Positions 49,976 to 60,279 of a DNA stretch of 64,000 bases are shown here, one piece after another. The DNA comes from Type-B symbiont of Plautia stali (lineage in GTDB: Bacteria; Pseudomonadota; Gammaproteobacteria; Enterobacterales; Enterobacteriaceae), in NCBI GenBank assembly GCA_001485295.1, contig BBOA01000001.1:124001-188000 (forward strand), written 5' to 3'. The notes below the pieces were generated by a model. That model made no database searches. It had not been told where the DNA came from and worked only from the letters and a program-made list of their open reading frames with translations. The position numbers and the translations under genes were made by a program. Each line of letters starts with the position of its first letter. The first letter of the stretch is position 1.

Positions 49976-51643
49976 ATGTGTTCTATTTTTGGTGTGTTGG
50001 ATCTGAAAAGCGATCCGGTTGAACTGCGTAAAAAAGCGCTGGAAAGTTCTCGCCTGATGCGTCACCGTGGACCGGACTGGTCTGGCGTCTATGCCGACGA
50101 TAAAGCGATTCTTGCACATGAGCGTCTGTCCATCGTCGACGTCAACAACGGCGCTCAGCCGCTGTACAACGCCGATCACACCCATGTTCTGGCGGTTAAC
50201 GGCGAAATCTACAACTATCAGGCGCTGCGCGCCGAGCTAAGCGATCGCTATCAGTTCCAGACCTGTTCCGACTGCGAAGTTATTCTGGCACTCTATCAAG
50301 AGAAAGGGGGCGATTTCCTCGACGATCTGCAGGGCATGTTCGCCTTTATCCTGTGGGACAGCGAGAAGCAGAAGTATCTGATCGGCCGCGACCATATCGG
50401 CATTATCCCGCTCTATATGGGCAACGACGAACACGGCAACCTCTATGTCTCCTCTGAAATGAAGGCGCTGGTGCCGGTATGCCGCTCAATTAAAGAGTTT
50501 CCGCCGGGAAGCTACCTCTCCAGCACCGACGGCGAAATTCGTCGTTACTGGCAGCGTGACTGGATGGAGTACGCTGCGGTAGAGCACAATGCCACGGATG
50601 CGGCGGGCCTGAAGCACGCGCTAGAAGAGTCGGTGAAAAGCCACTTGATGTCAGACGTGCCTTACGGCGTGCTGCTCTCCGGCGGGCTGGACTCATCAAT
50701 TATCTCGGCGGTGACCAAACGCTTTGCCGCCAAACGCGTCGAAGATCAGGATAAAAGCGACGCCTGGTGGCCTCAGCTGCACTCGTTCGCCGTCGGCCTA
50801 GAAGGCTCGCCGGATATAAAAGCGGCGAAATTCGTGGCGGATCATCTCGGCACCGTGCATAACGAAATCCACTTTACCGTGCAGGAAGGTCTGGATGCGA
50901 TTCGCGATGTGATCTACCACATTGAAACCTACGACGTCACCACCATACGCGCCTCGACGCCGATGTATCTGATGTCGCGTAAGATCAAGGCGATGGGGAT
51001 TAAAATGGTGCTCTCCGGCGAGGGCGCCGACGAAGTGTTCGGCGGCTATCTCTACTTCCATAAAGCGCCGAACGCCAAAGAGTTTCACGAAGAGAACGTG
51101 CGCAAGCTGCGGGCGCTACATATGTACGACTGCGCGCGCGTCAACAAAGCGATGTCTGCTTGGGGCGTGGAAGCGCGCGTGCCGTTCTTGGACAAAAAAT
51201 TCCTCGACGTGGCAATGCGCATTAACCCGCAGGACAAAATGTGCGGCAGCAACGGCAAAATGGAGAAACATATCCTGCGCGAATGCTTCTCCTCTTATCT
51301 GCCGGAGAGCGTCGCCTGGCGTCAGAAAGAGCAGTTCTCCGACGGCGTCGGCTATAGCTGGATCGATACGCTGAAAGAAGTCGCGGCGAAGCAGATTCGC
51401 GATCAGCAGCTTGCGACCGCGCACTTCCGCTTCCCGTACAATACGCCGGCGTCGAAAGAGGCTTACCTCTATCGCGAAATCTTTGAAGAGCTGTTCCCGC
51501 TGCCGAGCGCAGCGGAATGTGTGCCGGGCGGTCCGTCAGTGGCCTGCTCTTCCGCCAAAGCAATTGAATGGGACGAAGCGTTCAAGTCCATAGATGATCC
51601 GTCAGGCCGCGTGGTGGACATGCATCAGTTCGCTTATAAATAA
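49976..51643 (+). CDS. asnB: Asparagine synthetase B (glutamine-hydrolysing)
   Basis: 555 aa (E. coli 554). The N-terminal glutaminase needs Cys at position 2 after Met removal: MCSIFGVLD. The start at 49976 is chosen for this reason, with CAGGAG upstream; an upstream in-frame start would bury the nucleophile. The synthetase domain has the PP-loop LLSGGLDSSIIS (~230-240). The tail SVACSSAKAIEWD is conserved. Amidates aspartate with glutamine and ATP. No lesion is seen. Confidence 0.97.
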   Translation: MCSIFGVLDLKSDPVELRKKALESSRLMRHRGPDWSGVYADDKAILAHERLSIVDVNNGAQPLYNADHTHVLAVNGEIYNYQALRAELSDRYQFQTCSDCEVILALYQEKGGDFLDDLQGMFAFILWDSEKQKYLIGRDHIGIIPLYMGNDEHGNLYVSSEMKALVPVCRSIKEFPPGSYLSSTDGEIRRYWQRDWMEYAAVEHNATDAAGLKHALEESVKSHLMSDVPYGVLLSGGLDSSIISAVTKRFAAKRVEDQDKSDAWWPQLHSFAVGLEGSPDIKAAKFVADHLGTVHNEIHFTVQEGLDAIRDVIYHIETYDVTTIRASTPMYLMSRKIKAMGIKMVLSGEGADEVFGGYLYFHKAPNAKEFHEENVRKLRALHMYDCARVNKAMSAWGVEARVPFLDKKFLDVAMRINPQDKMCGSNGKMEKHILRECFSSYLPESVAWRQKEQFSDGVGYSWIDTLKEVAAKQIRDQQLATAHFRFPYNTPASKEAYLYREIFEELFPLPSAAECVPGGPSVACSSAKAIEWDEAFKSIDDPSGRVVDMHQFAYK

Positions 51644-51660
51644 GCAAAATAAGCGATAAC

Positions 51661-51690
51661 AAAGTGGGGCTTGCAAGGGCCCTTTATTTT
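51661..51690 (+). terminator. Probable (eroded) terminator of asnB
   Basis: GGGGCTTGCAAGGGCCC can fold imperfectly and is followed by TTTATTTTTA. The stem is poor, perhaps weakened by mutation. Confidence 0.4.
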
Positions 51691-51860
51691 TAGCTTTGAT
51701 ATGGTTACGATCAAAATCTGCCGAATAATTCATCAGCTTGGTTACAAGCCAGACAAACAGGCGCGCGAAGGCGAAAATCGACAAAAAATGTGTTGACGCT
51801 CTACAGCTCAATACGCATAATGCGCCCCGCAACGCCAATGAAGGTAACGCGAAAAAAGAT

Positions 51861-51937
51861 GGCTACGTAGCTCAGCTGGTTAGAGCACATCACTCATAAT
51901 GATGGGGTCACAGGTTCAAATCCCGTCGTAGCCACCA
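51861..51937 (+). tRNA. tRNA-Met (elongator, anticodon CAT)
   Basis: 77 nt including CCA. GGCTACG/CGTAGCC acceptor, CTCATAA anticodon loop, all stems paired. First gene of a Met-Gln-Leu tRNA operon downstream of asnB. Confidence 0.97.
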
Positions 51938-51943
51938 AATTAT

Positions 51944-52018
51944 TGGGGTATCGCCAAGCGGTAAGGCACCGGATTCTGATTCCGGCATTCCGAGGTTCGA
52001 ATCCTCGTACCCCAGCCA
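51944..52018 (+). tRNA. tRNA-Gln (anticodon CTG)
   Basis: 75 nt with CCA. Acceptor TGGGGTA/TACCCCA, anticodon loop TTCTGAT, T-arm CGAGG/CCTCG. All stems are complete. Confidence 0.97.
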
Positions 52019-52045
52019 TACAAAAACAATTTGAAAAGATACTAT

Positions 52046-52120
52046 TGTGGTGTCGTCAAGCGGTAAGGCACCGGATTCTGATTCCGGCATTCCGAGGTTC
52101 GAATCTAGGTATTCCAGCCA
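52046..52120 (+). pseudogene. Decayed tRNA-Gln (CTG) copy
   Basis: Identical to the preceding Gln gene from the D-loop to the T-loop, but the acceptor stem is damaged (TGTGGTG against TATTCCA: one mismatch and three wobble pairs) and the T-stem reads CGAGG/CTAGG with a mismatch. CTAGG again stands where a CCAGG is likely ancestral. Probably not functional. Confidence 0.75.
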
Positions 52121-52146
52121 CATCGGGTGTAGTAAGCAGTACATTT

Positions 52147-52223
52147 GGCTACGTAGATCAGCTGGTCAGAGCACATTACTCATAATGATGGGGTCACAGG
52201 TTCAAATCCTGTCGTAGCCACCA
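52147..52223 (+). tRNA. tRNA-Met (anticodon CAT), second copy with changes
   Basis: 77 nt with CCA. It differs from the first copy in the D-stem (GATC for GCTC, giving one mismatch) and in the anticodon stem (a G-U pair). Acceptor and T-stem are fully paired. Possibly functional but weakened. Confidence 0.8.
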
Positions 52224-52231
52224 TCTTTTTT

Positions 52232-52316
52232 GCGGGAGTGGCGAAATTGGTAGACGCACCAGATTTAGGTTCTGGCGCCGCAAGGTGTGCGAGTTCAAGT
52301 CTCGCCTCCCGCACCA
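52232..52316 (+). tRNA. tRNA-Leu (anticodon TAG)
   Basis: 85 nt with CCA and a long variable arm (GGCGCCGCAAGGTG...). Acceptor GCGGGAG/CTCCCGC, anticodon loop TTTAGGT. Complete. Confidence 0.97.
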
Positions 52317-52337
52317 TTTCAGTCTTCGGCAGCCGGA

Positions 52338-52412
52338 TGGGGTATCGCCAAGCGGTAAGGCACCGGTTTTTGATACCGGCATTCCCTGGTTCGAATCCAG
52401 GTACCCCAGCCA
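52338..52412 (+). tRNA. tRNA-Gln (anticodon TTG)
   Basis: 75 nt with CCA. Acceptor TGGGGTA/TACCCCA, anticodon loop TTTTGAT, T-stem CCTGG/CCAGG. Complete. Confidence 0.97.
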
Positions 52413-52446
52413 ATCCCATGCGCTCTCGTGGATACGAGTCGGCAGA

Positions 52447-52522
52447 TAGGATATCGCCAAGCTGCCCGGCACCGGTTTTGATACCGGCATTCTGGGGTTC
52501 GAATCCCTGCAACCTACAGCCA
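52447..52522 (+). pseudogene. Decayed tRNA-Gln (TTG) copy
   Basis: Clear similarity to the preceding tRNA-Gln, but the anticodon loop has lost a T (six-nt loop), the D-loop is altered (TGCCCGGC), and the acceptor stem no longer pairs (TAGGATA against ACCTACA). Not functional. Confidence 0.8.
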
Positions 52523-52531
52523 AATTGACAA

Positions 52532-52560
52532 CAAAGCCCGCAAAAGCGGGCTTTGTTGTT
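52532..52560 (+). terminator. Terminator of the tRNA operon
   Basis: AAAGCCCGC-AAAA-GCGGGCTTT hairpin followed by GTTGTT, at the end of the tRNA cluster. Confidence 0.9.
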
Positions 52561-52807
52561 CTTGTCGTCTGGCGATTGGCGATTTGTTCCAAACAGTAAC
52601 GCTGCGGCTCACTGTCCGCCGTGTCTCTCCCCAAAAAGGAAAGCGTCCCACGACAGGACAAAAACGCCAAGAGCGTTTTTGAACAACGCAACGCGTTGTC
52701 CCGTTTACGGGTGCACCATCAAGGATGAGGTGCGTATCTTCGCGGGCCGAGCGGTCATGGACGACGAACAGCGACTTTGCGATCGGGGAGCCCCTCTGTG
52801 ACCACAC
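52561..52807. other. Gap between the tRNA operon and ubiF
   Basis: About 250 bp with no gene. A small hairpin (AAAACGC-CAAGA-GCGTTTT near 52672) could end ubiF transcription on the minus strand. Nothing else is recognised. Confidence 0.45.
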
Positions 52808-53980
52808 CTACAGCCCTAACGCGTACCGCAGTACCTTGCGCTTCAGCACGCCCGAACGCTCAGCGGCCATCAACCCCAAATTGCGGGCGAACTTCAGCGG
52901 CGGACGCCGGTTGCTAAAAGTGAAACAGAACAGATCCATACCACTCTGCATTAACAAATTTTCCCGACGACGCTGCGACTGATAGCAGCGCAGCACGCTT
53001 TCGGATGCCCACTCTTGCACGTTGCTGCGTGCCTCCACCAGCACATCTACCAGCGCGTCGACGTCGCGATAGCCTAAATTGACGCCCTGCCCCGCCAGCG
53101 GGTTAATGGTGTGCGCCGCATCGCCAATAAGCGCTAGCCCGGGCAACACGTAGCGCTGGGCATGACGCCGCACCAGCGGGAAACCGCCCGCTGCATGCGC
53201 GCTAAAGCGCCCCAGCCGCGCCGGGAAGGTCGCGGCGATCTCTTTTTCCAGCTGCGGCAGCGGCATTACTTGCAGCTGACGGATGCGCGCCGGCGCGTCA
53301 TACCACGCCAGCGAGGCGTGATTACCACACAGCGGTAAAAAGGCGCGCGGGCCGTGCGGCGTAAACTGCTGCCAAGTGGCGTCGCCCGCCGGGTCCCCGC
53401 AGGTCACGCCGATCAGTAAACAGGATTGCGCATAGCTCCAGCCGCTAATGCCGATGCCGGCCATCTGGCGCACCTGCGAATTGGCGCCGTCGGCGCCAAT
53501 CACCAGCCGGGTATGCAGCGCCTCGCCGTCGCATAAATCGAGCCGCCAGCCGCCATTTTCCTTCTGTAAATGGGCAAGCATCGCAGGACAGCGTAATTCA
53601 ATATCAAGCTGCTCTATGCGCTCCCATAGCGCGCGCTGCAGCACACTGTTTTCCACCATAAAACCGAGTTCCGGCAACCCCAGCGACGCGGCGTCGAAGC
53701 TCACGTGCGCCGTCTGCCACTCCCAAGTCTCGAGCTTGCGATAGGGCGCGCAGCGCATCGCCTCCACGCGCGGCCAGACCTCCAGCTGCTTCAGCAGCCC
53801 CACCGACCCGCTGCCAATCGCGGAGATACGCACGTCGAGATCGCTGCTGGCGTCAAATGGCGCAGGCTCCGCGCGCTGCACCACCGCGACGCGAAACCGC
53901 TGCAGCACCAAACTACATGCCAGCGCCGCGCCGACCATGCCGCCGCCCACTACCACCACATCAAAGTGGTTATCCTGCAT
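52808..53980 (-). CDS. ubiF: 3-demethoxyubiquinol 3-hydroxylase (UbiF)
   Basis: 390 aa (E. coli 391). FAD monooxygenase of the late ubiquinone pathway. N-terminal dinucleotide site VVVVGGGMVGAALACSL, the DG motif VIGADGANSQVR (~160-171) and the second FAD motif LIGDAAHTINPLAGQGVNLGYRD (~284-306) are all present. It is divergent from miaB. UbiF supplies the quinone needed by the retained succinate dehydrogenase. Confidence 0.97.
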   Translation of the reverse strand: MQDNHFDVVVVGGGMVGAALACSLVLQRFRVAVVQRAEPAPFDASSDLDVRISAIGSGSVGLLKQLEVWPRVEAMRCAPYRKLETWEWQTAHVSFDAASLGLPELGFMVENSVLQRALWERIEQLDIELRCPAMLAHLQKENGGWRLDLCDGEALHTRLVIGADGANSQVRQMAGIGISGWSYAQSCLLIGVTCGDPAGDATWQQFTPHGPRAFLPLCGNHASLAWYDAPARIRQLQVMPLPQLEKEIAATFPARLGRFSAHAAGGFPLVRRHAQRYVLPGLALIGDAAHTINPLAGQGVNLGYRDVDALVDVLVEARSNVQEWASESVLRCYQSQRRRENLLMQSGMDLFCFTFSNRRPPLKFARNLGLMAAERSGVLKRKVLRYALGL

Positions 53981-54193
53981 TGCTCATCTCCTTCTGATCT
54001 TTGCCTGCCGTCAGAAACGGGCTCACTGGCGCAAAGTGTATCGGAAAAACGCCTGAGCGGCAGAAAAATCCTGCCAGCGCGCGAATAATATCCAGACTTT
54101 GCGCGCCCTCTCGAGAAGTATGACTGCTCTGCGCTGGTCATAACAGCGTCAAAGCATTACAATATACGCTCTGCACTTCATTGCACTGAATCA

Positions 54194-55630
54194 ATGGCTA
54201 GTTCGAGAATGAAAAAACTGCATATCAAAACTTGGGGCTGTCAGATGAATGAGTACGATTCATCCAAGATGGCCGACTTGCTGAATAGCACTCACGGCTA
54301 CACGCTAACCGAGGAAGCTAACAAGGCAGACGTTCTGCTGCTCAACACCTGTTCTATTCGAGAGAGGGCGCAGGAGAAAGTTTTCCACCAGTTAGGCCGC
54401 TGGAAAATGCTGAAAGAGCGCAACCCTGATTTGATTATTGGTGTAGGCGGCTGCGTGGCGTCGCAGGAAGGGCACCATATTCGTCAGCGCGCCAGCTATG
54501 TCGATATCGTATTCGGCCCGCAAACCCTGCATCGCCTGCCGGAAATGATCAACAGCGTGCACAGCAGCAAAAGCCCGATCGTCGATATTAGCTTCCCGGA
54601 AATCGAAAAATTCGACCGTCTGCCGGAACCGCGCGCGGAAGGTCCCACCGCGTTCGTCTCCATCATGGAAGGCTGCAACAAATACTGCACCTTCTGCGTG
54701 GTGCCCTACACGCGCGGCGAAGAGGTGAGTCGTCTCTGCGACGATATCCTGCTGGAGATCGCCCAGCTAGCGGCGCAGGGCGTGTGTGAAGTGAACCTGC
54801 TGGGGCAGAACGTCAACGCCTATCGCGGCGCGACCTTCGACGGTGAAATCTGCACCTTTGCCGAACTGCTGCGCCTAGTGGCTGCGATTGACGGCATCGA
54901 CCGCATTCGCTTCACTACTAGCCACCCGATCGAGTTCACTGACGACATTATCGAGGTCTACCGCGATACGCCGGAGCTGGTGAGCTTCCTGCATCTGCCG
55001 GTGCAGAGCGGCGCGGATCGCATTCTGACGCTGATGAAGCGCGGCCATACCGCGCTGGAGTACAAAGCGATTATCCGCAAGCTGCGCGCCGCGCGCCCGA
55101 ATATTCAGATCAGCTCCGACTTCATCATCGGCTTCCCGAGCGAAACCCAGCAGGATTTCGAGCAGACCATGAAGCTGATCGCCGACATCAATTTCGACAT
55201 GAGCTTCAGCTTTATCTACTCCGCGCGTCCCGGCACGCCGGCGACGGATCTGCCGGATGACGTCTCAGAAGAAGAGAAAAAGCAGCGCCTCTATATCCTG
55301 CAGGATCGCATAAACCAGCAGGCGATGGCCTGGAGCCGCCGCATGCTCGGCACCGTACAGCGCATTCTGGTGGAAGGCACCTCACGCAAAAACGTGATGG
55401 AGCTATCGGGCCGCACCGAGACTAATCGTGTGGTGAACTTCGAAGGCTCGCCGGAGATGATCGGCAAGTTTGTCGATGTCGAGATCGTCGACGTCTACAC
55501 TAACTCGCTGCGCGGCAAAGTGGTGTACACCGAAGAAGAGATAAGCCTGCGTATCGTTGAAAGCCCAGCCTCGGTGATCGCGCGCACGCGCAAAGAGAAT
55601 GAGATCGGCATCGGTATCTTCCAGCCTTGA
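54194..55630 (+). CDS. miaB: tRNA-2-methylthio-N6-dimethylallyladenosine synthase
   Basis: 478 aa (E. coli 474). Radical-SAM methylthiotransferase modifying A37 of tRNAs. N-terminal cluster Cys in [18 protein letters not shown] and VGGCVAS; the radical-SAM motif CNKYCTFC (~160); C-terminal TRAM domain. ATG 54194 is used here, but ATG 54209 ([12 protein letters not shown]) aligns better with E. coli. No lesion is seen. It heads a miaB-ybeZYX-lnt gene run. Confidence 0.96.
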   Translation: MASSRMKKLHIKTWGCQMNEYDSSKMADLLNSTHGYTLTEEANKADVLLLNTCSIRERAQEKVFHQLGRWKMLKERNPDLIIGVGGCVASQEGHHIRQRASYVDIVFGPQTLHRLPEMINSVHSSKSPIVDISFPEIEKFDRLPEPRAEGPTAFVSIMEGCNKYCTFCVVPYTRGEEVSRLCDDILLEIAQLAAQGVCEVNLLGQNVNAYRGATFDGEICTFAELLRLVAAIDGIDRIRFTTSHPIEFTDDIIEVYRDTPELVSFLHLPVQSGADRILTLMKRGHTALEYKAIIRKLRAARPNIQISSDFIIGFPSETQQDFEQTMKLIADINFDMSFSFIYSARPGTPATDLPDDVSEEEKKQRLYILQDRINQQAMAWSRRMLGTVQRILVEGTSRKNVMELSGRTETNRVVNFEGSPEMIGKFVDVEIVDVYTNSLRGKVVYTEEEISLRIVESPASVIARTRKENEIGIGIFQP

Positions 55631-55833
55631 GACGCGTTTCAATTTGCGACGGCGCGCACAGCGCCACCACCCTTCTCTTCCGCGTGCCCTTGGTTTCTGG
55701 ACGCGCTGCCCAAATATCCTTAGCTACATTTGCGCCCTGACGAGACATAAATAATTTCTTAAAGTGCCGTCGTTAGCCAACCCCGGCATTAGATACATAT
55801 TCCAACTGGCCCTGAGTGACCTAAAGGATTCGT

Positions 55834-56868
55834 TTGAATATCCAAACTCGTGAAATCGCCCTTGAACCGGCCGATAACCGCCGACTAATGAGCCTGTGCG
55901 GTCCGTTCGATGACAACGTGAAACAGCTTGAGCGTCGTCTAGGCATCGAAATCAACCGTCGCGACAACAGTTTCAAGCTGGTGGGTCGCGCCCTCTGCGT
56001 TAACGCCGCCGAAGATATCCTGCGCACACTCTATGTCGATACCGAGTCGGTGCGCGGCGTTATTCCAGATATCGAGCCGGAGCAGATTCATCTGGCAATC
56101 AAAGAGAGCCGCGTGCTGGAGCAGACGGCCGACAGCGTGCCGAATTACGGCAAAGCGGTGCGTATCCAGACCAAGCGCGGCGTCATCAAGCCGCGTACGC
56201 CGAACCAAGCGCAGTACATCGCCAATATCCTCGACAACGACATCACCTTCGGCATCGGTCCGGCCGGTACGGGTAAAACCTACCTAGCGGTCGCAGCGGC
56301 GGTGGATGCGCTGGAGCATCAGGAAATTCGCCGTATCCTGCTGACGCGTCCGGCGGTTGAGGCGGGCGAAAAGCTCGGCTTCCTGCCCGGCGATTTGAGC
56401 CAGAAGGTCGACCCTTATCTGCGCCCACTCTACGATGCCCTGTTTGAAATGCTTGGCTTCGATCGCGTCGAAAAGCTGATGGAGCGCAACGTCATCGAAG
56501 TCGCGCCGCTCGCCTATATGCGCGGTCGCACGCTGAACGACGCCTTTATCATCCTTGACGAGAGCCAGAACACCACCATCGAACAGATGAAGATGTTCCT
56601 GACGCGTATCGGCTTCAACTCCAAAGCGGTGATCACCGGAGACGTCACGCAGATCGACCTGCCGCGCAGTACCAAATCAGGTCTACGCCACGCCATTGAG
56701 GTGCTGTTGGAAGTAGAAGAGTTGAGCTTCAACTTCTTCCAGAGCGAAGACGTGGTGCGTCACCCGATGGTGGCACGCATCGTAACCGCCTATGAAGCCT
56801 GGGAAGAAGCGGATCAAAAACGCCGCGCCAAGCTGGCGGCGCAGATCGAGGCGCAGGAGCATAAATGA
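55834..56868 (+). CDS. ybeZ: PhoH-like ATPase YbeZ
   Basis: 344 aa. N-terminal domain, then a PhoH ATPase with Walker A in [15 protein letters not shown] (~143) and Walker B in [12 protein letters not shown] (~240). It works with the RNase YbeY. The start is TTG at 55834 ([12 protein letters not shown]), the same unusual start used in E. coli, with AAAGGATTCG upstream. It overlaps ybeY by 4 bp. Confidence 0.95.
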   Translation: MNIQTREIALEPADNRRLMSLCGPFDDNVKQLERRLGIEINRRDNSFKLVGRALCVNAAEDILRTLYVDTESVRGVIPDIEPEQIHLAIKESRVLEQTADSVPNYGKAVRIQTKRGVIKPRTPNQAQYIANILDNDITFGIGPAGTGKTYLAVAAAVDALEHQEIRRILLTRPAVEAGEKLGFLPGDLSQKVDPYLRPLYDALFEMLGFDRVEKLMERNVIEVAPLAYMRGRTLNDAFIILDESQNTTIEQMKMFLTRIGFNSKAVITGDVTQIDLPRSTKSGLRHAIEVLLEVEELSFNFFQSEDVVRHPMVARIVTAYEAWEEADQKRRAKLAAQIEAQEHK

Positions 56869-57401
56869 GCCTAGCAATCCTCGATTTGCAGCTCGCCTGC
56901 GAACAGACAGGCGGCCTGCCTGACGATACTGCGTTTCAGCGCTGGCTGGACGCGGCGGTCGCCCCTTTTCAGCCGAAGAGCGAAATCACCATTCGTCTGG
57001 TGGACGAGGCGGAGAGCCATGAGCTTAATCTGACTTATCGCGGCAAAGATAAGCCGACCAACGTGCTCTCTTTCCCCTTCGAAGCGCCGCCGGGCATTGA
57101 GCTGCCACTGCTGGGCGACCTGATCATTTGCCGTCAGGTGGTCGAGCAAGAGGCGGAAGAGCAAGGAAAAAACCTTGAAGCGCACTGGGCGCATATGGTG
57201 ATTCACGGCACCCTGCATCTGCTCGGCTACGACCACATCGAAGATGAGGAAGCCGAAGAGATGGAAGCGCTGGAGACAGAGATAATGCTTGCTCTTGGTT
57301 ATCGCGATCCGTACATTTCGGAAAAAAAGAAGACGCCTGAGCCGTTGGCTCAGATCACGCTGCTGTCGGTGAGGACGCTGACAGCGACATCCCTTCACTA
57401 G
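56865..57401 (+). CDS. ybeY: Endoribonuclease YbeY with a frameshift-extended C-terminus
   Basis: Metal-dependent RNase for 16S rRNA 3' maturation and ribosome quality control. The zinc motif [15 protein letters not shown] is complete (~114-128). The family ends a few residues after GYxDPYI-SEK; here an expanded A-run (GAAAAAAAGAAG near 57320) shifts the frame, bypasses the expected TGA and adds ~20 unconserved residues (178 aa against ~155). The core is intact, so it probably still works. It overlaps ybeZ by 4 bp. Confidence 0.9.
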   Translation: MSLAILDLQLACEQTGGLPDDTAFQRWLDAAVAPFQPKSEITIRLVDEAESHELNLTYRGKDKPTNVLSFPFEAPPGIELPLLGDLIICRQVVEQEAEEQGKNLEAHWAHMVIHGTLHLLGYDHIEDEEAEEMEALETEIMLALGYRDPYISEKKKTPEPLAQITLLSVRTLTATSLH

Positions 57402-57422
57402 AGAGATCTGTAAAAAAACGCC

Positions 57423-58308
57423 ATGAGCGACGACTATTCTTATTCTCAAAACAGCGATGCACCCAGTAGTAAAAAGGGATTTTTTCCTTACTTATCAAGC
57501 AACTGTTTCACAGCGAACCGCAAAACCGTGACGAACTACTGGAGCTGATCAGCGACTCCGAGCAAAAAGAGCTGATTGACCAAAATACCTGCGATATGCT
57601 TGAAGGAGTGCTAGATATTGCTGAGCAGCGCGTGCGCGACATCATGATCCCGCGTTCACAAATGATTACCCTGAAGCGCAACCAGACGCTGGATAAGTGC
57701 TTAGACGTTACTATCGAATCCGCCCACTCCCGTTTCCCGGTGATCAGCGAAGACAAAGATCATGTTGGAGGCATTTTGATGGAGAAAGGTCTGCTGCCGT
57801 TTATGAACAGTGAATCTGAGCCGTCCAGCATGGAAAAAGTACTGCGCTCGGCGGTTATGGTGCCGGAGAGCAAGCGCGTCGACTGCATGCTGAAAGAGTT
57901 TCGTTCCCAGCGCTACCATATGGCGATCGTCATTGATGAGTTCGACAGCGTCTCCGGCCTAGTCACTATCGAGGATATCCTTGAGCTGATCGTCAGGGAA
58001 ATCGAAGATGAATATGACGACGACGAAGATCGCGATATCCGTCAACTGAATCGTCAGACCTATACGGTGCGGCTCTGACCCCGATTAAAGATTTCAACGA
58101 GGTATTCGGCACGCAGTTCAGCGACGAAGAAGTGGACACGATTGGCGGACTGGTCATGCAGGGATTTGGCCACCTTCCCAGACGGGGAGAAGGCATTGAC
58201 ATCGACAGTTATCTTTTCAAAGTCGCCATGGCCGACAGCCGTCGCATCATCCAAGTGCATGTAAAAATTCCAGACAATTCGCCGTTACCCCAACTGGATG
58301 ACGGATAA
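57423..58308 (+). pseudogene. ybeX: CBS-domain protein CorC (YbeX), frameshifted twice
   Basis: CorC is linked to Mg/Co efflux and ribosome function. MSDDYSYSQN ... KKGFF is followed by a -1 shift in a T-run (six T near 57479-57485 where seven are needed). The middle frame then runs cleanly ([38 protein letters not shown] CBS pair) until a second -1 shift in a G-run near 58070 (GCGGCTCTGA). The end is clean again ([18 protein letters not shown] ... [10 protein letters not shown]). Only two single-base losses, both in homopolymers. Confidence 0.85.
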
Positions 58309-58312
58309 CTCT

Positions 58313-59833
58313 ATGTCTTTGGCCTCACTATACCCGCGCCAGCAGGTACGTTTGTTGCTGGCATTGTTTACAGGCGCCCTCGGCACCCTCGCCTTCTCTC
58401 CCTATGACTTCTGGCCCGCCGCGCTGCTGTCGCTGGGCGGCCTGCAGCTGCTGACGCTGGATCGTCGCAGCGGCCAGGCCACCGCCATCGGCTTCGCCTG
58501 GGGCTTCGGCCTATTCGGCAGCGGCGTCAACTGGGTTTACGTCAGCATCGCCACCTTCGGCGGCATGCCCGGCCCGGTCAACGTGTTTCTAGTGATCCTG
58601 CTGGCGGGCTACCTGTCGCTCTATCCAGCGCTGTTCGCCGGCGTGCTTAACCGCTTCTGGCCGCGCGCCACGCTGCGGCGTCTGCTGCTGGCGGCGCCTG
58701 CCCTGTGGCAGCTCAGCGAATTTCTGCGCGGCTGGGTGCTGACCGGCTTTCCGTGGCTGCAGTTCGGCTACAGCCAGATTGACGGTCCGCTGAAAGGCCT
58801 AGCGCCGTTGGCGGGCGTGGAAACCCTGACCTTCATCCTCATGATGGTCGCGGGCCTGCTGGTATACGCCCTGAGCCAGCGCAGCGTAAAGAGCGCCGTC
58901 GCCACTCTGCTGCTGGCGCTGCCTTGGCCGCTGCGCTATATCCACTGGACCCAGCCGCAGCCGGCGCGCAGCGTCGAGGTCGCGCTAGTGCAGGGCAATA
59001 TTCCGCAGTCAATGAAGTGGGATCCGCAGCAGCTGCTCAATACGCTGCGCGTCTATAACGGCCTGACGCAACTGCTGATGGGCAATGTGCCGCTGATCAT
59101 CTGGCCCGAATCGGCGGTTACCGATCTGGAAAGTAACCAGCAGCCGTTTTTGCGCGCGCTGGACGGCGAGCTGCGCGAGCACGGCAGCGCACTGATCACC
59201 GGCATCGTCGACTCCCGTCTGGAGCAGAACCGTCATCACGACTACAACTCCATAATTGTGCTGGGCGGCGAGACGCCCTATAGCTACCAGAGTATGAACC
59301 GCTACAACAAAAACCATCTGGTGCCCTTTGGCGAATTCGTGCCGCTGGAAAGCCTGCTGCGTCCACTGGCGCCCTTTTTCGATCTGCCGATGTCCTCCTT
59401 CAGCCGCGGCAGCTATCTGCAGCCGCAGCTCAGGGCAGCAGGCTATTACCTCACCAGCGCCATCTGCTATGAGATCGTCTTAGGCGAACAGGTGCGCGCC
59501 AACTTCCGACCCGATACCGATTTCCTACTGACCATCTCCAACGACGCCTGGTTCGGCCACTCTATCGGCCCATGGCAGCATTTCCAGATGGCGCGGATGC
59601 GCGCGCTAGAGCTGGGCCGTCCGCTACTGCGTAACACTAACAACGGCGTCACCGCCGTTGTGGATGCGCAGGGTAACGTGCAGAAGATCCTGCCGCAGTT
59701 TACCCGCGACGTGCTGCTGGATAAGGTGACGCCGACCACTGGCGAAACCCCTTACACCCATTCCGGCCTGTGGCCGATCTGGCTGCTGACGCTAGGCACC
59801 GCGCTGCTGGCGCTGTGGCGTCGCAAAGCCTGA
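58313..59833 (+). CDS. lnt: Apolipoprotein N-acyltransferase
   Basis: 506 aa (E. coli 512). Adds the third acyl chain to outer-membrane lipoproteins such as Pal. Six to eight N-terminal membrane helices precede a nitrilase-like domain with the catalytic Glu in IIWPESAV (~267), Lys in [11 protein letters not shown] (~335) and Cys in [10 protein letters not shown] (~387). ATG 58313 ([11 protein letters not shown]) aligns with the family; an ATG 15 bp upstream overlaps the corC stop. No lesion is seen. Confidence 0.96.
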   Translation: MSLASLYPRQQVRLLLALFTGALGTLAFSPYDFWPAALLSLGGLQLLTLDRRSGQATAIGFAWGFGLFGSGVNWVYVSIATFGGMPGPVNVFLVILLAGYLSLYPALFAGVLNRFWPRATLRRLLLAAPALWQLSEFLRGWVLTGFPWLQFGYSQIDGPLKGLAPLAGVETLTFILMMVAGLLVYALSQRSVKSAVATLLLALPWPLRYIHWTQPQPARSVEVALVQGNIPQSMKWDPQQLLNTLRVYNGLTQLLMGNVPLIIWPESAVTDLESNQQPFLRALDGELREHGSALITGIVDSRLEQNRHHDYNSIIVLGGETPYSYQSMNRYNKNHLVPFGEFVPLESLLRPLAPFFDLPMSSFSRGSYLQPQLRAAGYYLTSAICYEIVLGEQVRANFRPDTDFLLTISNDAWFGHSIGPWQHFQMARMRALELGRPLLRNTNNGVTAVVDAQGNVQKILPQFTRDVLLDKVTPTTGETPYTHSGLWPIWLLTLGTALLALWRRKA

Positions 59834-59866
59834 CGCGGCGGCGAGAAACCATAAAGGAGTTGGACC

Positions 59867-60175
59867 ATACAGATACGCAAAGTAGCATTATCGCTTTTGC
59901 TGGCAGGCGTAGCAGCAGCGGGCGCGGCCCAAGCGGAAGATCTCGGTGGCACTCTGAAAAAAATCAACGACAATGACGTTATCGTCGTGGGGCATCTAAG
60001 CGAGTCCTCTGTTCCTTTTTCTTAACCATTGCCAAAGTGCAGACCTCGGGCGAAGCGGCAAAGTGGTCCGACACCTAGTTCAGACAGCCCGCCGAAAAAC
60101 CTGAACCTGAATTTCGATCTATCAGCGGACGTGCAGGCAATGTTCAAAACGCCGAACGACGAAGCACTAAACTAA
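59867..60175 (+). pseudogene. gltI: Glutamate/aspartate periplasmic binding protein GltI, broken
   Basis: AAAGGAGTTGGACC precedes ATA where ATG is expected. The signal peptide (LSLLLAGVAAAGAAQA) and the mature start (DVIVVGHLSESSVPFS) are followed by a deletion of ~190 codons directly into the C-terminal TIAKVQTSGEAAKWSDT-stop. It ends ALN-stop at 60175. About 310 of ~900 bp remain. Confidence 0.92.
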
Positions 60176-60240
60176 CAACGACAACGAGGGCGGCCCCGTT
60201 GCCCTCTCGATTGCTGAAATCCTGCTCAGGCCATCAATCT

Positions 60241-60267
60241 CCAAGGTAGCTTCGCTACCCTTTTTTA
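60241..60267 (+). terminator. Intercistronic hairpin between gltI and gltJ
   Basis: GGTAGC-TTC-GCTACC followed by CTTTTTT, a partial terminator typical after binding-protein genes of ABC operons. Confidence 0.8.
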
Positions 60268-60279
60268 CCGGAGCTCGTT

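Noticed and set aside
51861-52522. Repeated units spaced along 650 bp could suggest a CRISPR array
   Set aside because: The repeats are tRNA genes and tRNA relics with cloverleaf pairing and encoded CCA; there are no cas genes.
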